A DNA stretch of 64,000 nucleotides from Mantis religiosa (lineage: Eukaryota > Arthropoda > Insecta > Mantodea > Mantidae): contig CM060950.1 in NCBI GenBank assembly GCA_030765055.1, positions 276,424,256 through 276,488,255 of the forward strand. The letters run 5' to 3'. The translations under genes and the position numbers were made by a program. Of this stretch, positions 33,316-47,625 are shown piece after piece. The number at the start of each line of letters is the position of its first letter. The first letter of the stretch is position 1. The notes beneath the pieces are model-generated. The model had not been told where the DNA came from and did not search any database. It saw nothing but the letters and a program-made list of their open reading frames with translations.

Positions 33316-33778
33316 TGGAAATCCAACGGCGGAGGTAGTTTGCTATCCTGGCATAAGAGTTGACGGTCTGCTGAGGGAAATCGAGAGAAAGCAAGAGGAG
33401 ATGGAAGGCAACTATCGGACAATCATATTACATGTCGGGAGCAATGACTTGCGGAGAAGTGTTAACTATGTGTTGGGTGACATGTACGACTTAGTTAAAA
33501 GGACAAAACAGCTGTTTCCTTCAGCAAAAATAGTCGTCAGTGGAGTACTAAGACGACGCGCCTCCAGCTGGAGAAAGGTGATGCAGGTAAATGAAGCTTT
33601 TTCATGGGTAGCGGAGAGACTGGGTGCTCAGTTTCTGGACCCGAATTCGTGGATTGAAGACTGGGACTATCGACGGGATGGAGTACACTTGAACCGAAGA
33701 GGATCGTCAAAGCTGGCAGCTTTGTTCGCGAGGGTGACGAAGTGGGCTGACGGCAACGAGCAGCAAGGGCAGCAATGA
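33316..33778 (+). pseudogene. CR1/L2-like ORF1 SGNH-esterase remnant (unit C)
   Basis: Blocks III (HVGSNDL) and V (DGVHLN) are present and the GDS block is missing through 5' truncation, as in unit B. Confidence 0.82.
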
Positions 33779-33824
33779 CACCAACTTCAGGAAAACGTAG
33801 ACTTTCAGGTAGGGGCTGATTCCT

Positions 33825-36562
33825 TAAGGCTGCTACAGGTAAATTGCCGTAGTATTATGAATAAAATTGTCGAGTTTTGGAATTTAGTAGAAATATGCAA
33901 TCCAAGTGTCATTATAGGTACGGAATCATGGCTGAATATTGACATTAATGATTCAGAAGTATTCAGAACAGATTACAGGGTGTTTAGGAGGGACGGGTTG
34001 GAAGGGGAGGGGGAATCTTTATTTGCGCTAAATCAGAGCTAAACAGCAAAGCATTATGGGTAGAAGAAGAGGTTGAGATTATGGCAATCGAAATTATTGA
34101 TCAAGCAAACAAAGGGAATAATTTAACAATAATAGCTTGCTATAGACCACCTGGAGAAACTGATTATGCTACTCTTCATAAACTAGTGGAGAAAATCTCT
34201 TCCGAAGGGGAAAAAAAATGTTATATTAGCAGGGGATCTAAATCTGCCAAATGTAAACTGGGACGGACAGTTAATAGGAGGTGAAGCTCAAAAGCTCGTT
34301 AACTTTCTGGTTTGGGAGCAGGGGTTATTTCAAGTAGTGAAAACTGTTACTCGACAATCAGCATTACTGGACGTATTTTTATGCAAACCTGAGTCATTGT
34401 TTTCTGCATGCGATGTCTTGAAAGGTATAAGTGACCATCAGTGTGTGCAATTAGACCTAAACTGGAAAGGGCAGACAAACCGGTTTGAAACGGAACAAGT
34501 AATTAGTTGGGATTTCCATAGGGCGAACGGGGAGGCTATCCAAACATTTCTTCGGGAAAAATATGGGATATTTGTAAAATCTGCCACTAGTGTAAATGAA
34601 GCATGGGTTAATTTCAAAACACTTATCCTGGAAACAATTAGAGAACACGTACCTTTTAAAGTTATTAAACATAAAGCGGATCCAGAATTTTATACAAAAT
34701 GTATTAGGAAACTTAAAAGAAAGACTAGGCACGCTTATAATAAAAGGAAGATATCAGAATGGCATCTTAACAAATTTAAAGAATTAGCTAAACAATTAAA
34801 GACGAAAAGTTGCAAGCGCAGGAACGATTCCTAGATAACGTTTTTAGCGGGACAAATAATTGTTGGAGATCATTTAACAATTATGTAAAAAGACGCAGGG
34901 GAAATAAAGAGAGCATACCAGATTTTAACGTTAATGGGATAGATGTATTAAGTGATAGGGACAAAGCTAATATATTAAATTCGCATTTTGTATCGGTTTT
35001 TCTTAAATCCGACGATAGTTCCGAACAGGAAATTGGGGAGAGTGGAGAAACGATTTTTCAAATAATGGCGCCCAAATTACGCAAAAGGATTAAGATGCTG
35101 CAAAACCGAAAATCAAGGGGACCAGATAATATACCCACTGAAATATTAAAGCTTGGGGGTGAAGCCATGATTCCCTATCTAATGCTCTTGTTCAACATGT
35201 CAATTAACAACTGTGCCTTACCGGAAGACTGGAAAACAGCTATTATAGTTCCGATTTATAAAGGGGGTAATAAAACACAAATAAATAATTATCGGCCAGT
35301 TAGTCTAACTTCAGTAGTATGTAAATTAATGGAGCATTTAATTGCAGAATATATAAGAGAGGAGTTGGAAAATAAAAAGTGGTTTAATGAAGCGCAACAT
35401 GGATTTAGACCTGGGTATTCGTGCGAAAGTCAAATTACTTCATTATTTCAAGATTTGGCAGAGGAGGTAGATGCAGGGGGAAGAACTGATGCAGTGGTAA
35501 TTGACTTTTCTAAAGCTTTTGATGTAGTGCCACATAGTTTACTTATTTGTAAGCTAGCTAATACAGGAATTGACAAACGCGTAGTATTATGGGTTAAACA
35601 TTTTTTGAAAGGGAGAACGCAAAAAGTTAAAGTAGGTAAAGAGCTGTCCGATAGTGGAACTGTAAGTTCGGATGTGCCGCAAGGCTCAGTACTAGGGCCT
35701 TTACTGTTTCTCATTTTTGTTAATGATATTGCTGTTAATATTAACTGCCAGATAAGGTTGTTTGCAGACGATTGTATCATTTATAATAAAATTCGGAATA
35801 CAGTGCATGAAACCGCTCTTCAGGATGATTTAAATGAAATCTGAAATTGGGCTGCGGCTAACAAAATGTCAATTAATGCCAAGAAAAGTAAGTCCATTGT
35901 TTTTAGTAGAACTAAGGGCAAAATTATTGTTAACTATCACATGGGAGGGGTGCAAATTCCGCAGGTGGACAGCTGCAAATACTTGGGAGTGTACCTGGCA
36001 AGTAATGCTGGATGGGACGAACAAGTAAATTCCACATCTAGGAAAGCGTGGAAGGCATTACATTTCATAATGCGAATATTGAAAAAGGGGAGCGCTAGGT
36101 CCAGGGAAATTGCCTACAAGGCCTTTGTGCGGCCGGTTATGGAATATGGAGTAGCATGCTGGGACCCGTATAGAGCTAACCAAATCGATCCATTAGAAAA
36201 AATACAGAAGAGGGCAATAAAATTCATAAAAAGAGGCAAGTATTTTGGGCCTATAAAAGGAGATGAGACTAAATGGGAGTAATTAAGAATTAGGCGTAAA
36301 AAAACATAGGTTGGTAGCATTACTCAAAGCTAATGCTGGTGTAAAGGCATGGGTGGACGTTAGTGTAAGGTTAGATAATCCGGATTATTATGGACGAAAC
36401 GATCATAGGTATAAAATTAAGGGTATAAGATACAGAACCGACGTAGGAAAATTTTCTTTTGTTAATAGAACCATTGAAGAATGGAATGAATTGCCTGTAG
36501 CAGTCTTTCAGGGCTGTCCCCTGTCGCTGAAGAATTTTAGAAAAAATCTAGATGGTTTATAG
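33825..36562 (+). pseudogene. CR1/L2-like ORF2: endonuclease and RT (unit C)
   Basis: Identical lesions to unit B, including the single TGA (35842-35844) after the FADD block and the stop at 36280-36282. Confidence 0.87.
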
Positions 36563-36744
36563 TTTAACTTTTGAATTATAATGGTAAATAATATGTAAAT
36601 AGAGAAGTAATTAGATATGCTTTAAGTGACTAAAGTAAAATAATATCATGTTTGTATTGTTTACTGTGTTATTGTTGTAAATCTAATATTTGTAATTTGA
36701 TCTGTATTCTTAACTCTGACACCGGGTAGTACCCAATTGCAGTC

Positions 36745-37324
36745 AATAAATAAATAAATACATACATACATACACACATACATACACACATACACATACA
36801 TACATACATACATACATACATACATACATACATACATACATACATACATACATACATACATACATACATACATACATACATACATACATACATACATACA
36901 TACATACATACATACATACATACATACATACATACATACATACATACATACATACATACATACATACATACATACATACATACATACATACATACATACA
37001 TACATACATACATACATACATACATACATACATACATACATACATACATACATACATACATACATACATACATACATACATACATACATACATACATACA
37101 TACATACATACATACATACATACATACATACATACATACATACATACATACATACATACATACATACATACATACATACATACATACATACATACATACA
37201 TACATACATACATACATACATACATACATACATACATACATACATACATACATACATACATACATACATACATACATACATACATACATACATACATACA
37301 TACATACATACATACATACATACA
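36745..37324. repeat. (AAAT)n/(ACAT)n microsatellite 2 (unit C), 580 bp
   Basis: Twenty-one repeats longer than in unit B. Confidence 0.97.
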
Positions 37325-37568
37325 GCCCGCCTCGGTAGCGTGAATGGCAGCGTGTCTGCCTCACGTTCAAGAGGTTCCGAGTTCGAATCTTGATCAGGCT
37401 ATGTTGCCTGGATAAGGTTTTTCCGGGGTTTTCCTTTATCCTTAAAGACAAATGTCGGGTAACTCTAAGCTCCATGGTCCCTGGACACATGTGAGCACCA
37501 TTTCATTCATCGTCCGATGACTTAACGTTGGAGGACGCAAAATTACAAAAAAAAAAAAAAAAAAAAAA
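37325..37568 (+). mobile_element. tRNA-derived SINE, type A (unit C)
   Basis: Lacks 9 bp (one of two ATTTCACCC-like repeats) and has a 22-A tail, compared with 27 in unit B. Confidence 0.88.
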
Positions 37569-38406
37569 TACATACATACATACATACGGACGGACAGACA
37601 GACGTGTGTACGTATGTATGCGTTTTTTGTTTTTTAATTTATTTAATATATAGCTACATGCCCCGTTACCTTGGTAACCTTACATGTATTATTTATATAA
37701 TGCTTTTGCATTTGTAATCGTTACAGCTTGTTTTAGAACAATTACAATATTTTTTTATAATCATTGTAAAACGGTATCTTATTAGCTAAGTATCATACTA
37801 GCTATAACTTTTTTTAATGTGCAGGGTTTTAATGAATTTTTTAAAGCTTCTAAAATACTGTGAAATTAATACTTGATTAACTGGCCATGTACCTCCTTCT
37901 GATGTTATTTCTCGGATGAGAATAGACCTTTGTAGTTCTGTATTAGCACATTCATAAATTAGATGATTGACTGTCTGCTCTGTTGCATGTACAAGTTGGA
38001 TCGTTTATGATATTAAATCGATGTAAATATGACCTCGTTTTTCCGTGCCCTGTGACCATGGCTGTCATTTTGTTCTTGCTGTAAGTTTTATTCTTAATCT
38101 ATCTTGAACTGAAGGGAAGTATGATTCAGTTACCGCTCCTTTTGTGGTGGTAGTCCATCTGATTTGCCATTCTTCTAGCGATGACACTGTTATCGCTGAT
38201 TTATTAGTAGTTTTGGGAATTTTGTTCATTATTATTTCTCCTTCAGAAGCTTCTTTTGCTAGTCTGTCTGCTATTTCGTTGCCAGCGGTGCCATTGTGGG
38301 CCTTCACCCAGCCGAAGTGTATCATCCACTGTCGTGTGTGTAGTGCAGCCAGGGTATTCTGAATATCGGCGATTAGTGAGTTGTTTTTCTATTATCTTAT
38401 ACCAGG

Positions 38407-38657
38407 AAAATGAAATGTGTAGTATTTAACGCCCGATTTTACTACATACGGCACCGCAGGCGATGACACTGATGATATATGAGATGAAGATGGAGCACCG
38501 GTGGAATGAGATGGAGGGGGAAACCGGAGATCCTGGAGAAAACCCGCCCCAGCGCCGTGTTGTCCACCACGATTCTCACTTTGCGGTCGCCTGGGATCGA
38601 ACCCGGGCCGCCTTGGTGAGAGCCGAGCGGTCTAACCACTGAGCCACGGCGCGGCCC
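38407..38657 (-). mobile_element. tRNA-derived SINE, type B (unit C)
   Basis: Same 12-bp flanking repeats (one mismatch) as in unit B. Confidence 0.88.
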
Positions 38658-39647
38658 TCTTATAGCAGGGATAACGTAATATTTCTGTCAGTATAGAATG
38701 CAGAATCTCTCTCTTCTTTGGGAAGATCTCCAATATCTTCAAGTTCCTGTAAGACTTTCCATATGGCCAATTTCTCTACCTGGTTATTCGTGCATTTTTG
38801 GTGTAATCTGTATTGTAATTAACGAATGAGAACTTGGTGGTGGTATATCACTTCATCTGCTAATTTCTCCACCTGGTTATTCGTGCATTTTTGGTGTAAT
38901 CTGTATTGTAATTAACGAATGAGGATTTGGTGGTGGTATATCACTTCAGCTGCTCCTACCTTTTCTTCTGAGTTGCTCCCGTCAGAATAGATATCTATGT
39001 CATAATTTGTATCTGCTTGTGCTTCTTGAATAGTCCTTTTGTCTGCGGGATGTTTCCAGCGTCTTGGTTCTAAGGGTGAATCATAATTTTTATCTTCATG
39101 AGTTGCATTATATAGTTTAAGTTTGCCATTTATCGTGATGTCTATTGGTTTAATGCCAGTTATAATTCAGGAATCTTCAAAAGATGCTGTTCTGTATGCT
39201 ATAGCTATTTTAATATTTGAAAGCCTTTGGATGCGTTATACTTTTTAATGTTTGTAGAACTTCATAAATCTTCGTACCACACAGGTGGTACAGAATAGGT
39301 TCGAGTGCTCCTTTTTAGATTGTGTACAATGTACCTAGTCCCCAGCTTAGTTTCGCGTATTTAGACAGTGAATCTGTTAAAGCTATGTATGTGATCGATA
39401 TGTTTGTTGAATTTGAATCCTTTGTCTATATAAATTCCAAGGTATCTCATTTCTTCAACTTGGTTGATTGGATTATTGTTGATGTAAATGTTCATGCTTG
39501 TTTTGTGTCTTCTCTTTCTCCGGGTAACGACTAGTACTTTCTATTTTGTTTCATTAAACTTAATTTTGTTGTCTTTAGCCCAGCGCTCTATTTTCATTCG
39601 CATAATTTTCGGTCTCCATTTCTGTTTTTCCTGTCGTCAAAACTAGT

Positions 39648-39765
39648 AACTGTCAGGCAACTCTAAGCTCAATGGACCCTGGACTCATTTGAGCATCATT
39701 TCACCCACTTCATTCACTGTGCGATATGATTTAACGGTGGAGGATGTAAATTATATATAAAAAAG
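39648..39765 (+). mobile_element. 5'-truncated SINE type A (unit C)
   Basis: Flanked by AAACTAGT on both sides, as in unit B. Confidence 0.82.
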
Positions 39766-40138
39766 AAACTAGTCAGTCATCCGCAAAGGCGATTACCTCA
39801 GTGTTCTTTTTGTGTAATTTAACTGTAGGAGAGTATTGTAAAGAATATTCCAGAATCCGGGGCCACAGCTTGAAACTTGTGGGCATCCTTTTTACGCCTG
39901 TTTTTCGATTCTATACCCGATGGTGCCTAAACTTGCTTTTCTGTCTCTGAAGTAGTCCCGGGTCAGTGCATATAAGCTTTTAGGGCAGTTCACTTGTCTT
40001 AAGTTTCTCAGGATGCCTAGCCACCATGCTGCATCAAAAGTTCCCTGAACGTCTAAACTGATCAGAGCTATATATTTATTTTCCTTGAGGTTTTCTAGTA
40101 CGTAGTTTATTCACTGCCATCAGCGCATCTACTGTACT

Positions 40139-42067
40139 GGGACTTCGGGGTCAGACTTCACCGAGTAAACATCACAAGATCGACCACTGGAAGAACGCCG
40201 AACCAGCGCACCTTCCCGGCCGTGGGAAAGAAGAACACTGCAAAGAAGACCAGCCAGGCAGCAGCCACCGCAGCCCACGCTTGCCAGCTCTCGTGCACCG
40301 TCTCCCGATTCACTGCAGGGCTCTGCAGATGAAGGGGAGCCGCTCGATGGGCCTACCGGGAGATTCTGGGCCAACGCCTCTACTCGGAGGCCAACCACTC
40401 ACGCCGCACTCCCCGAACCTGCGCCTAGCACTCCGCAGCCATCGTCCCTTCTTAGCCCCTTCAGGCCAGAGCTACCAGCTGCAGCAGCCATGCAACCAGT
40501 GGTGCCTTCATCTCCAGTCGCACCCTATCGCGCCACCAGCCAGCCAGTGACCCTGACCTACACTGAAGCCGCATCTGCCGCAGACCGACGCCCACCCTCG
40601 CCTCCTACAGCTGCTGGGCCAACAAAGCCCGCATCCAGGGAGCCCTACACTACATCACCGGGCCACCTAACCACATTCAGCCCCATCATCCGTGGAGCAC
40701 CCAGGAACGTGCCAACATGGTTCATACTTAACGCCACCCTACTCCGGTGGCCCTCTGCACTCAGAGCCTACCGTCTCCGAACACGCCACATAATCTCTCA
40801 GCTAGTCCGACTGCACTTCTCTGACAGCACCCTCTTCGAAGCGGCCTTGACGACGGGCCTGCCCTTATTAGGGCGGCTGCTCAAAACCGAGGCCTGCTGA
40901 GTGGTACTCCAACTACCATGTCGGCGATGCTGCAGCTACGGACACGCCGCCGAGAACTGCACTGCTCGACCCGGTGTCACTATTGCGGCTCTCCAACGCT
41001 GACTGGGCAGTGCAGACACCACGACCTCCGCCGCCGCCACCACCGGTACTGCGCCACCTGCAATGGCCATGGTCACTTCACAGGCTAGGTGCAGTGCCCA
41101 CGTGGCGACCACCGGCGGACTTCGGGAACGCCGCCTTCAGCCCCAATCCATCACCTATCTGCACCACCTGCAATGACCGCCGCCCCTGGAGAGGATTTGA
41201 GGGACACGTTGAATGCCCTCCAGCGAGAAACCCAAAACATCATCAGACGCCTCTCAGACATAGAAGCGACAATCACCACGGCCACAGCAGACTCCAGAGA
41301 TAAACTACGAGAAATTCACGCCGAAGTCCTCAGCATAGGACCCAGACTCACATCGCTAGAACACGCATCCACAACAGCAGCCGCCAGCAACCACAGCAGC
41401 ACACTCGACCATCTACAAAGACATGCTGAACTTCACACCACCAGCACTACATCCCTTACAGATCGCCGGGATCGACTTAAGCAGCTTATCCAGCAAATAC
41501 GTCACGATGAAGTCCTCGCCTCCATCACCAGGAAACTGGCTCGAATGGAGGAGAAGCACGTGCAGCTCGAAGCCAAAATCAACAAGATACACCATACTGC
41601 CACTGAAGACATCCCAGCCCTACTCCATTCAACTAACGCCAGCCTGCAGCACATCACAAAGCCAACCGAGCTAACTGCTAATCATCCTAGCAACACTACG
41701 TACTCCTCACACACCAGCCACGCTCCAGCTGCTACAGTCTGCTCTGCTGAAGCCAGATCAAGACAATACTGCGCCGAAACTCCTAATGCTTGTCTATCCT
41801 GCAAAGAATTTGTGCGCATCCTATGTACAAGCAACCATCATGCCAATCAATAAACAATGCGTCTAAATTCCTTTATTAAATCCCTGCAACCTCCCGGGCT
41901 GCTGTCATGGCCTTTGTCATGGCAGCAGGCCGACAAAGATGCGCCCTTTTCGCCCATTGGCGAAAAGTTAATGTTCACGTACTAACGGGAGTGCTCAGTG
42001 GAATCCCAACAAGCCACGTCCACTCTCCTACCCAAACCACCGCTCTTTACCACCAATACCTGAAAAA
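40139..42067 (+). mobile_element. 'Gag-only' retroposon (unit C)
   Basis: 1,929 bp with the 12-bp ATCTACTGTACT duplication. The Gag-like region spans about 40143-41853, and the two 3' hairpins are at 41899-41967. Confidence 0.82.
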
Positions 42068-43259
42068 ATCTACTGTACTCCTCTGCGGTGTGAATCCGTA
42101 TTGTCGGTTACTAAACAGACCATTTGTGTGCATATGATGGAGTATCCGATCGATCAATAATTTCTCTAGTACTTTTCCACCTATGTTGATTAAACTGATT
42201 GGTCGATACTTTGTAACGCCTTTGCTCGTTTCTTTGCCCGGTTTATTATAGGAGTTATAAGCGATCTCTTCAATAGCTTTGGATAGTAACCATTTTTGAG
42301 ACAGATGGTGTATAGCCCAGTGAAGGAAAGTGGAAGCCGTTGAAAAAACCTTAAGAGGACATCGCTGGTTAATCCATCCTCTCCTGGTGTCTTGTTGGGG
42401 TCGAAATGATGAAGTGCCCTCTCAACTTCCTCCTTTGTAAACTCAACGTCGTTCTTAGTACGCAAAGGTTCTTATATTTCTCTTCTTAGCTATGCATGAT
42501 GTTCATTGTCATTGAGCGTATCATAATCTGGTGTGAAGTGATGTACCATTTGATTTAAAGTGTCCTCTGTGTCAGCTTTCCCATCTTCAGTCTTGATAGT
42601 TGTGAGTATGCTTTTCCTTTTGAGTTTCCACGCTGAAATATTATACACAAAGTGCCAAGAGTTGGCTTGGTCCGTACTACTGCAAAATTTCTCCCAATAT
42701 TCTATTTTGCTTGTGATCATTTTCTGCTGGTAAGTCCGATTAGCTTCTAAGAACATATGTTTCCTTTTTGCCTTAATTCTTCGTTGTTGAAGGTTCTTTG
42801 ATACCGGCGCCGGAGTGCGTTTATTCTCTTCCTCATTATTGTAAGTTGTGGGCTCCGCCATGGTACTGACTTACCTTCTTCTTCTTTCATTTTCCCGTAT
42901 GTCTAAGGCAATGTTCCTCTCGCAGTCGATGTACCTGTAGTGTAAAACACTTTTCCTTTATATGTTACTTCGATTACCACGTAGTCTTCATCTGAAAACT
43001 GTCTTATTAATGTGGCATCAATATTATGGCTGTTAATTATTACGGCTGTTCTTCGCCTTTGGTCAGCGCATTCATACGTTTTCATTGATAAAGGAATTCC
43101 TGCGAGTTTGTTCTTAAGTGTATATGGCTCCTGTACGCAGGTTATGTTGATATGTTTTTCATTTATTAGCTGTATTAAATTATTAGTGGCTGTTCGGGAA
43201 TGTTGTACATTTATCTGAAAGAAGTTCAGGCTGTTATTACCCATGTTAGTAATCGATGT

Positions 43260-44383
43260 TTAGTTGGTACCTCCGTAACACTGATAACATGGGCAACCAG
43301 TGCTGAGCGCAGAGTGATTCACGTCAACAGTACTCTCGTTGTTGTATTTAGCGTAAGTTATGCAATTGATACATTTGTAATTTTCTGTTGGAGTTCGGCA
43401 CTCCCTTAGCATATGTTATCCTCAGCGCTTTGGACAGGTTTGCTTGCCTTGGCAGTCCTGTCCACGATGATTAAATTTGGAGCACTTAAAGCAGCGGCTA
43501 ACTTTAATGTAGTCGTCCCAAACGCACATGTTCCAGCCAAGTTTAAGCTTCTTTCCTAGTATCTGTCTTCTAGCGGTTGCACTAAGTTCCACAACTAAGT
43601 TTCTATTTTTCTTCCTATCAAGAAATTCAAATACTGGCTTCAAATCTGCTTCATGGCTATGCAGTTCTACGTTTCGCGAAGTCAAAGCTTCCGCCACATT
43701 TTCCATTTTTATCTCATCCCCGACATTAAAAATGATAATTCTTGGATATAATTTCTTATTCGCTGCCGGTTCTAATTCTGCACCACATTTATCGTTAATT
43801 GTTTTACAGATGACTTCCGCTTCTTCTTTGTTGGACGACTCTATCATGATCTGACCATTTCCTAGTGTTTTGCACGATTTAACACCCACTTTCATATCCA
43901 CGGGGTCAATTTTAGATTTAACTAGCGACCATGTGTACTCAGTACTTTGGTTCTTTTTGCTTTTCAGGAATAATTTGTACGTGATTTCATTCTTCACAGT
44001 TGTGTGTGTAGTGTTTAACGCCCGCTGTTACTACATACGGCACCGCAGGCGATGACACTGATGATACATGAGATGAAGATGGAGCACCGGTGGAATGAGA
44101 TGGCGGGGGAAACCGGATATCCCGGAGAAAACCCGCCCCAGTGCCTTGTTGTCCACCACAAATCTCACTTTGCGGTCGCCTGGGATCGAACCCGGGCCGC
44201 CTTGCTGAGAGCCAAGTGGTCTAACCACTGAGCCACGGCGCGGCCACTTCTTCACAGTTGGCAAACCCCTTAGGGCGTTCGAGTAACTCCTCCCACCAGC
44301 AGGTGTCACTCCCTCCAAGAGGTATGTTGCAGCTGTGCTCGTTGCTCCAGCTGCTTCAACAGATGGCGCAGGCACCCAAGTGG
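43260..44383 (-). pseudogene. R1/LOA-like ORF1, split by a SINE (unit C)
   Basis: Same structure and stops as the unit B copy: first knuckle CFKCSKFNHRGQDC intact, second degraded. Confidence 0.82.
44003..44247 (-). mobile_element. tRNA-derived SINE, type B, in R1-like ORF1 (unit C)
   Basis: Perfect 13-bp TTCTTCACAGTTG duplication retained. Confidence 0.92.
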
Positions 44384-44396
44384 ATGTAAGTGCGTG

Positions 44397-44639
44397 TTTT
44401 TTTCTTTGTAGTTTACGTCCTCCAACGTTAAGTCATATCGGACGATGGATGAAATTGATGAAATGATGCTCAAATGAATCTGGGGTTCATGGAGCTTAGA
44501 GTTACCTGACATTCGTCTATCAGGATAAGGGAAAACCCCGGAAAAACCTTATCCAGGTAACTCACTCTAACCGAGTTTCGAACTCAGGACATCTTGAACG
44601 TCAGGCAGACATGCTACCACTACGCTACCGAGGCGGGCG
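44397..44639 (-). mobile_element. tRNA-derived SINE, type A, reverse (unit C)
   Basis: Same ACAY-like flanks as in unit B. Confidence 0.85.
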
Positions 44640-44661
44640 ATGTATGTGTGTGTGAATGTGC

Positions 44662-45348
44662 ATTTTTTTTTAGTTTCTATCACCCTTTATTCATCCACAT
44701 GTTCCATTACATTTGTAATGTTAAATGTCTTGGTTTTCTTTGTGTACCATTTGTATTCTTTGACTAACAAGTTATTTTGAATTTTTCAATATGTGATTCA
44801 ATATCTAAATCTAACAGTTCAATTGTACACTTTCGGAATTGATTGTTCATATTGACTGACGTCCTAAAATTTTTATATGTCTTTCAAGTTGATTATTTTC
44901 ACATAATCGTTTAAATATTTTAGAATAAAATCCTTATTTACACTTCTGTTTATGTTATTCTGCACTTTCTAGATTGATTGTGTTTACATATTCACTGAAG
45001 TCCTTTAGATACTGTCCCACAAGTGCTGGTTTCCCTACTGGCCACTTCCCTCCTTTCTTGCTTATTTGTATCCTTGTTTTTTTTTTTCCTTTGGTGCTTC
45101 CATTTGATGCAGTCATAGAGGATGTGATCTGTCGTTTCATCTCCTCTGCTGTAGGTGCCTGTAGCATCATCGATTACGTGGAATCAATCTTCCATATTCT
45201 GCTAAGATGGTAGTGAGGTGTGTTGTTACGTTGATCCTTCGTTCTAGTTGTTTTGCTACTGTGGTTAAATATTGTTTTCTCTTGTCCTTTTAATGTGTTT
45301 TGCCATTCTCTTTCCCAGTTTTTGACGGTCTCCTATTCTTTTCTTGAT
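44662..45348 (-). mobile_element. 3' end of a second R1/LOA-like element (unit C)
   Basis: Same ORF2 C-terminal pieces and 3'UTR as in unit B. Confidence 0.75.
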
Positions 45349-45842
45349 GGCACTTCTGTGTGCGTGCGTGCGCATGCATGTGTGTGTGTTCAGAAATGTA
45401 TATTCCATAATAGAGTTCAATCACATCTGAAAGTTAAATCCACTGCAAAATGGGTTTGCACTTATTCCAGCATATCATATCAACTATCTATTTCAGTTAC
45501 TAGTGTGAATCTGCATTTCATCGCGCTAATTGTCAGCACAATCTGTATCGTCTATAGAATGCTGGTAAGTGCGACTATAATTTTTCAAAGGACTTTACTG
45601 CCTATTATTGAATGAGTGTCTCTGGAAAATGCTTGTGTTACTATTTATTACACAGGTTTCAAGCAGTTAATGTCGGAAAAGTTTTCTGAATTCCCTTTTA
45701 ATAAAAATTAATGTATTTCAACATGAATATATTTATAAATTGGTTATACATCAGTATACCTGTTAATTTGAAGAGTGAGTGCCCTTGGAAAGTAGTAGTA
45801 TATACGAAGGCCAACATCTTTAGAAAACCAAACCAGGATTAA

Positions 45843-47063
45843 CTTTAAAACACTTAAATGATTTTATTACTTTTCAAAATATTCCCCCTTAACATCATTA
45901 CATTTGTGCATTCTATGACATCAGTTCTTTTAGCAATGAGTCACTTCAGCTGAGGTACTTCACAAACCAGGTGTTTATAATGTTCGATTGTTTCATCTAG
46001 TGATGAAAAGATAATTCCATATTTTTATCTGTAAGTTTTGAAAAGAAAAGGAAATAAGGTGCTGGGTCAAGTCAGTATTGAGGAAGATCCTTGATGCTGA
46101 CCGTTGGGACATCCAGATACTCATTGTTATTTTTGCTCTATTTAACAATGCATTGTCATAATGTATAATTATTTTTTTCCTTTTAGGCGTTTTTCACGAA
46201 CGCTTTATACCCTTTGCATTAAAATTGTTTTGTATCAAATATGAAGCAGCAGTAACAGCACTTCTATCTTATAAGCATAGATAGTAGTAATATGGCCCGT
46301 TTTAGGAAAAAGCGAAACCATCTTCTTACAGCACATTCGAATTTGTGGAACTTTTGTAGATTTCGGTTCCGTTTGAAAGACCTAGGGTCAATTGAGTTTT
46401 ATTTTCATAAAATTAAATATAAAATTACCATTATAGCAGATACAAAATTTAATGGCAGTTGTCAGGAGGTGCTGGTTAACACAATATCCAATCACATGCT
46501 TGTTTATGTTTACTTGACAGCTTCAGTAATTCCCTATAAAGTGTTTTCATTTCGTCTTGTTCCTGCTTATAGCTTCTCCGCGCCCTATGACATGGCTGCT
46601 AGTGGTCAACGCTCAGCCGCCATTAAATTTTGCGTCTGCCATAGTAATCATATTGCAAAGAAAATCTTAGGTGCCACTTTGGAATTTTTCCAGAGTTTTT
46701 TTGCACCAATCAGTATGTTGTTGTTCTTGATCTGGAGTCAGTTTATTTGGAATCCATTGACGAAACGTTTTCTAACATCTAAGCATTGATATAAAATGTT
46801 TTCATTTTGACTCATACGAATGCTCAATGCCACCTGAATAAATTCATTAGATGTCCGTAGATGTTCTTCAAACATTCCTCGAAGAACCACAGTATTTTCA
46901 TCTGTGTCAGTAGTACTTCGGCGTCCTGCTCAACATTCAACACAAAGTAGAAACCAATGTTCTTTGAATTGTCTATACCAATTATAAAATGTTGCCTTAA
47001 ATAGCGCGGCCTCGCCAAATGTATTTCTAAGCCAAATTTTATATTATGTGAGTTATAATGATG
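45843..47063 (-). pseudogene. Mariner-like transposase relic (unit C)
   Basis: Indistinguishable from the unit B relic in the stretches I compared. Confidence 0.7.
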
Positions 47064-47156
47064 ATTTAGAATCCTGAAAAATCATACCCTGAAATGTTCT
47101 CTATTCAAATTAAGTTCTGGCAGAACAGCAAATCTTTAAATTGTAACGTCACTGAT

Positions 47157-47304
47157 GTTACCTCGCCCAACGATATATCTCGAAGAGAGCGGCCCGGAGA
47201 TATTTGGTACCTTTAAGTTGCCGCATGGACGTTACCTCGCCCAAAGATATATCTCGAATAGAGCGTCCCGATGATATTTGATCCCGTTAAGTTGCCGCAT
47301 TCAT
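47157..47304 (+). repeat. Two 74-bp J1 5' monomers (unit C)
   Basis: Same two diverged monomers as at 23314. Confidence 0.8.
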
Positions 47305-47591
47305 GCACGGCTTGCCCTTGCCCACCTCAGGTTACTGTTATATAAGGCTTGCTCTCTCGAAGCCAAACCAGCCAGCCCTGCACCGCAGCCCGTCATCTTT
47401 GGGGGCACGGTATCCCAGGCGGACCTGGACGAGTTTCAGGCCCTCTCCCTGTGGTTCGGTGACCTCATACAGCGAACCCTCCTTGCCATACGCAATTGCA
47501 AGCTGCAGGCCGAGAACCCCTCACTCACTCCAATGCAAAAGCACGCCATAGTGCTAAGAACGCTGGAGAAGCTGTTCCCGGGTTCCGGTAA

Positions 47592-47625
47592 GTAATGGCC
47601 TCCAGACTCGTCTGGAGGCCATTAC
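47592..47625 (+). promoter_or_regulatory. 15-bp hairpin over ORF1 stop / ORF2 start (unit C)
   Basis: Perfectly conserved with the unit B hairpin. Confidence 0.85.

Larger units (their letters stand above)
33316..36744 (+). mobile_element. CR1/L2-like element, 5'-truncated (unit C)
   Basis: Same ends and length as in unit B. The esterase remnant has Ile for Val (RTIILHVG), a single substitution. Confidence 0.87.
37798..43244 (-). pseudogene. R1/LOA-like ORF2, interrupted (unit C)
   Basis: Endonuclease truncation, split RT, duplicated RNase H segment (38769-38954) and the CCHC-like end are as in unit B. Confidence 0.82.
37623..44383 (-). mobile_element. R1/LOA-like element with nested insertions (unit C)
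   Basis: The same four internal insertions occupy the same sites as in unit B, so all predate the amplification. Confidence 0.83.
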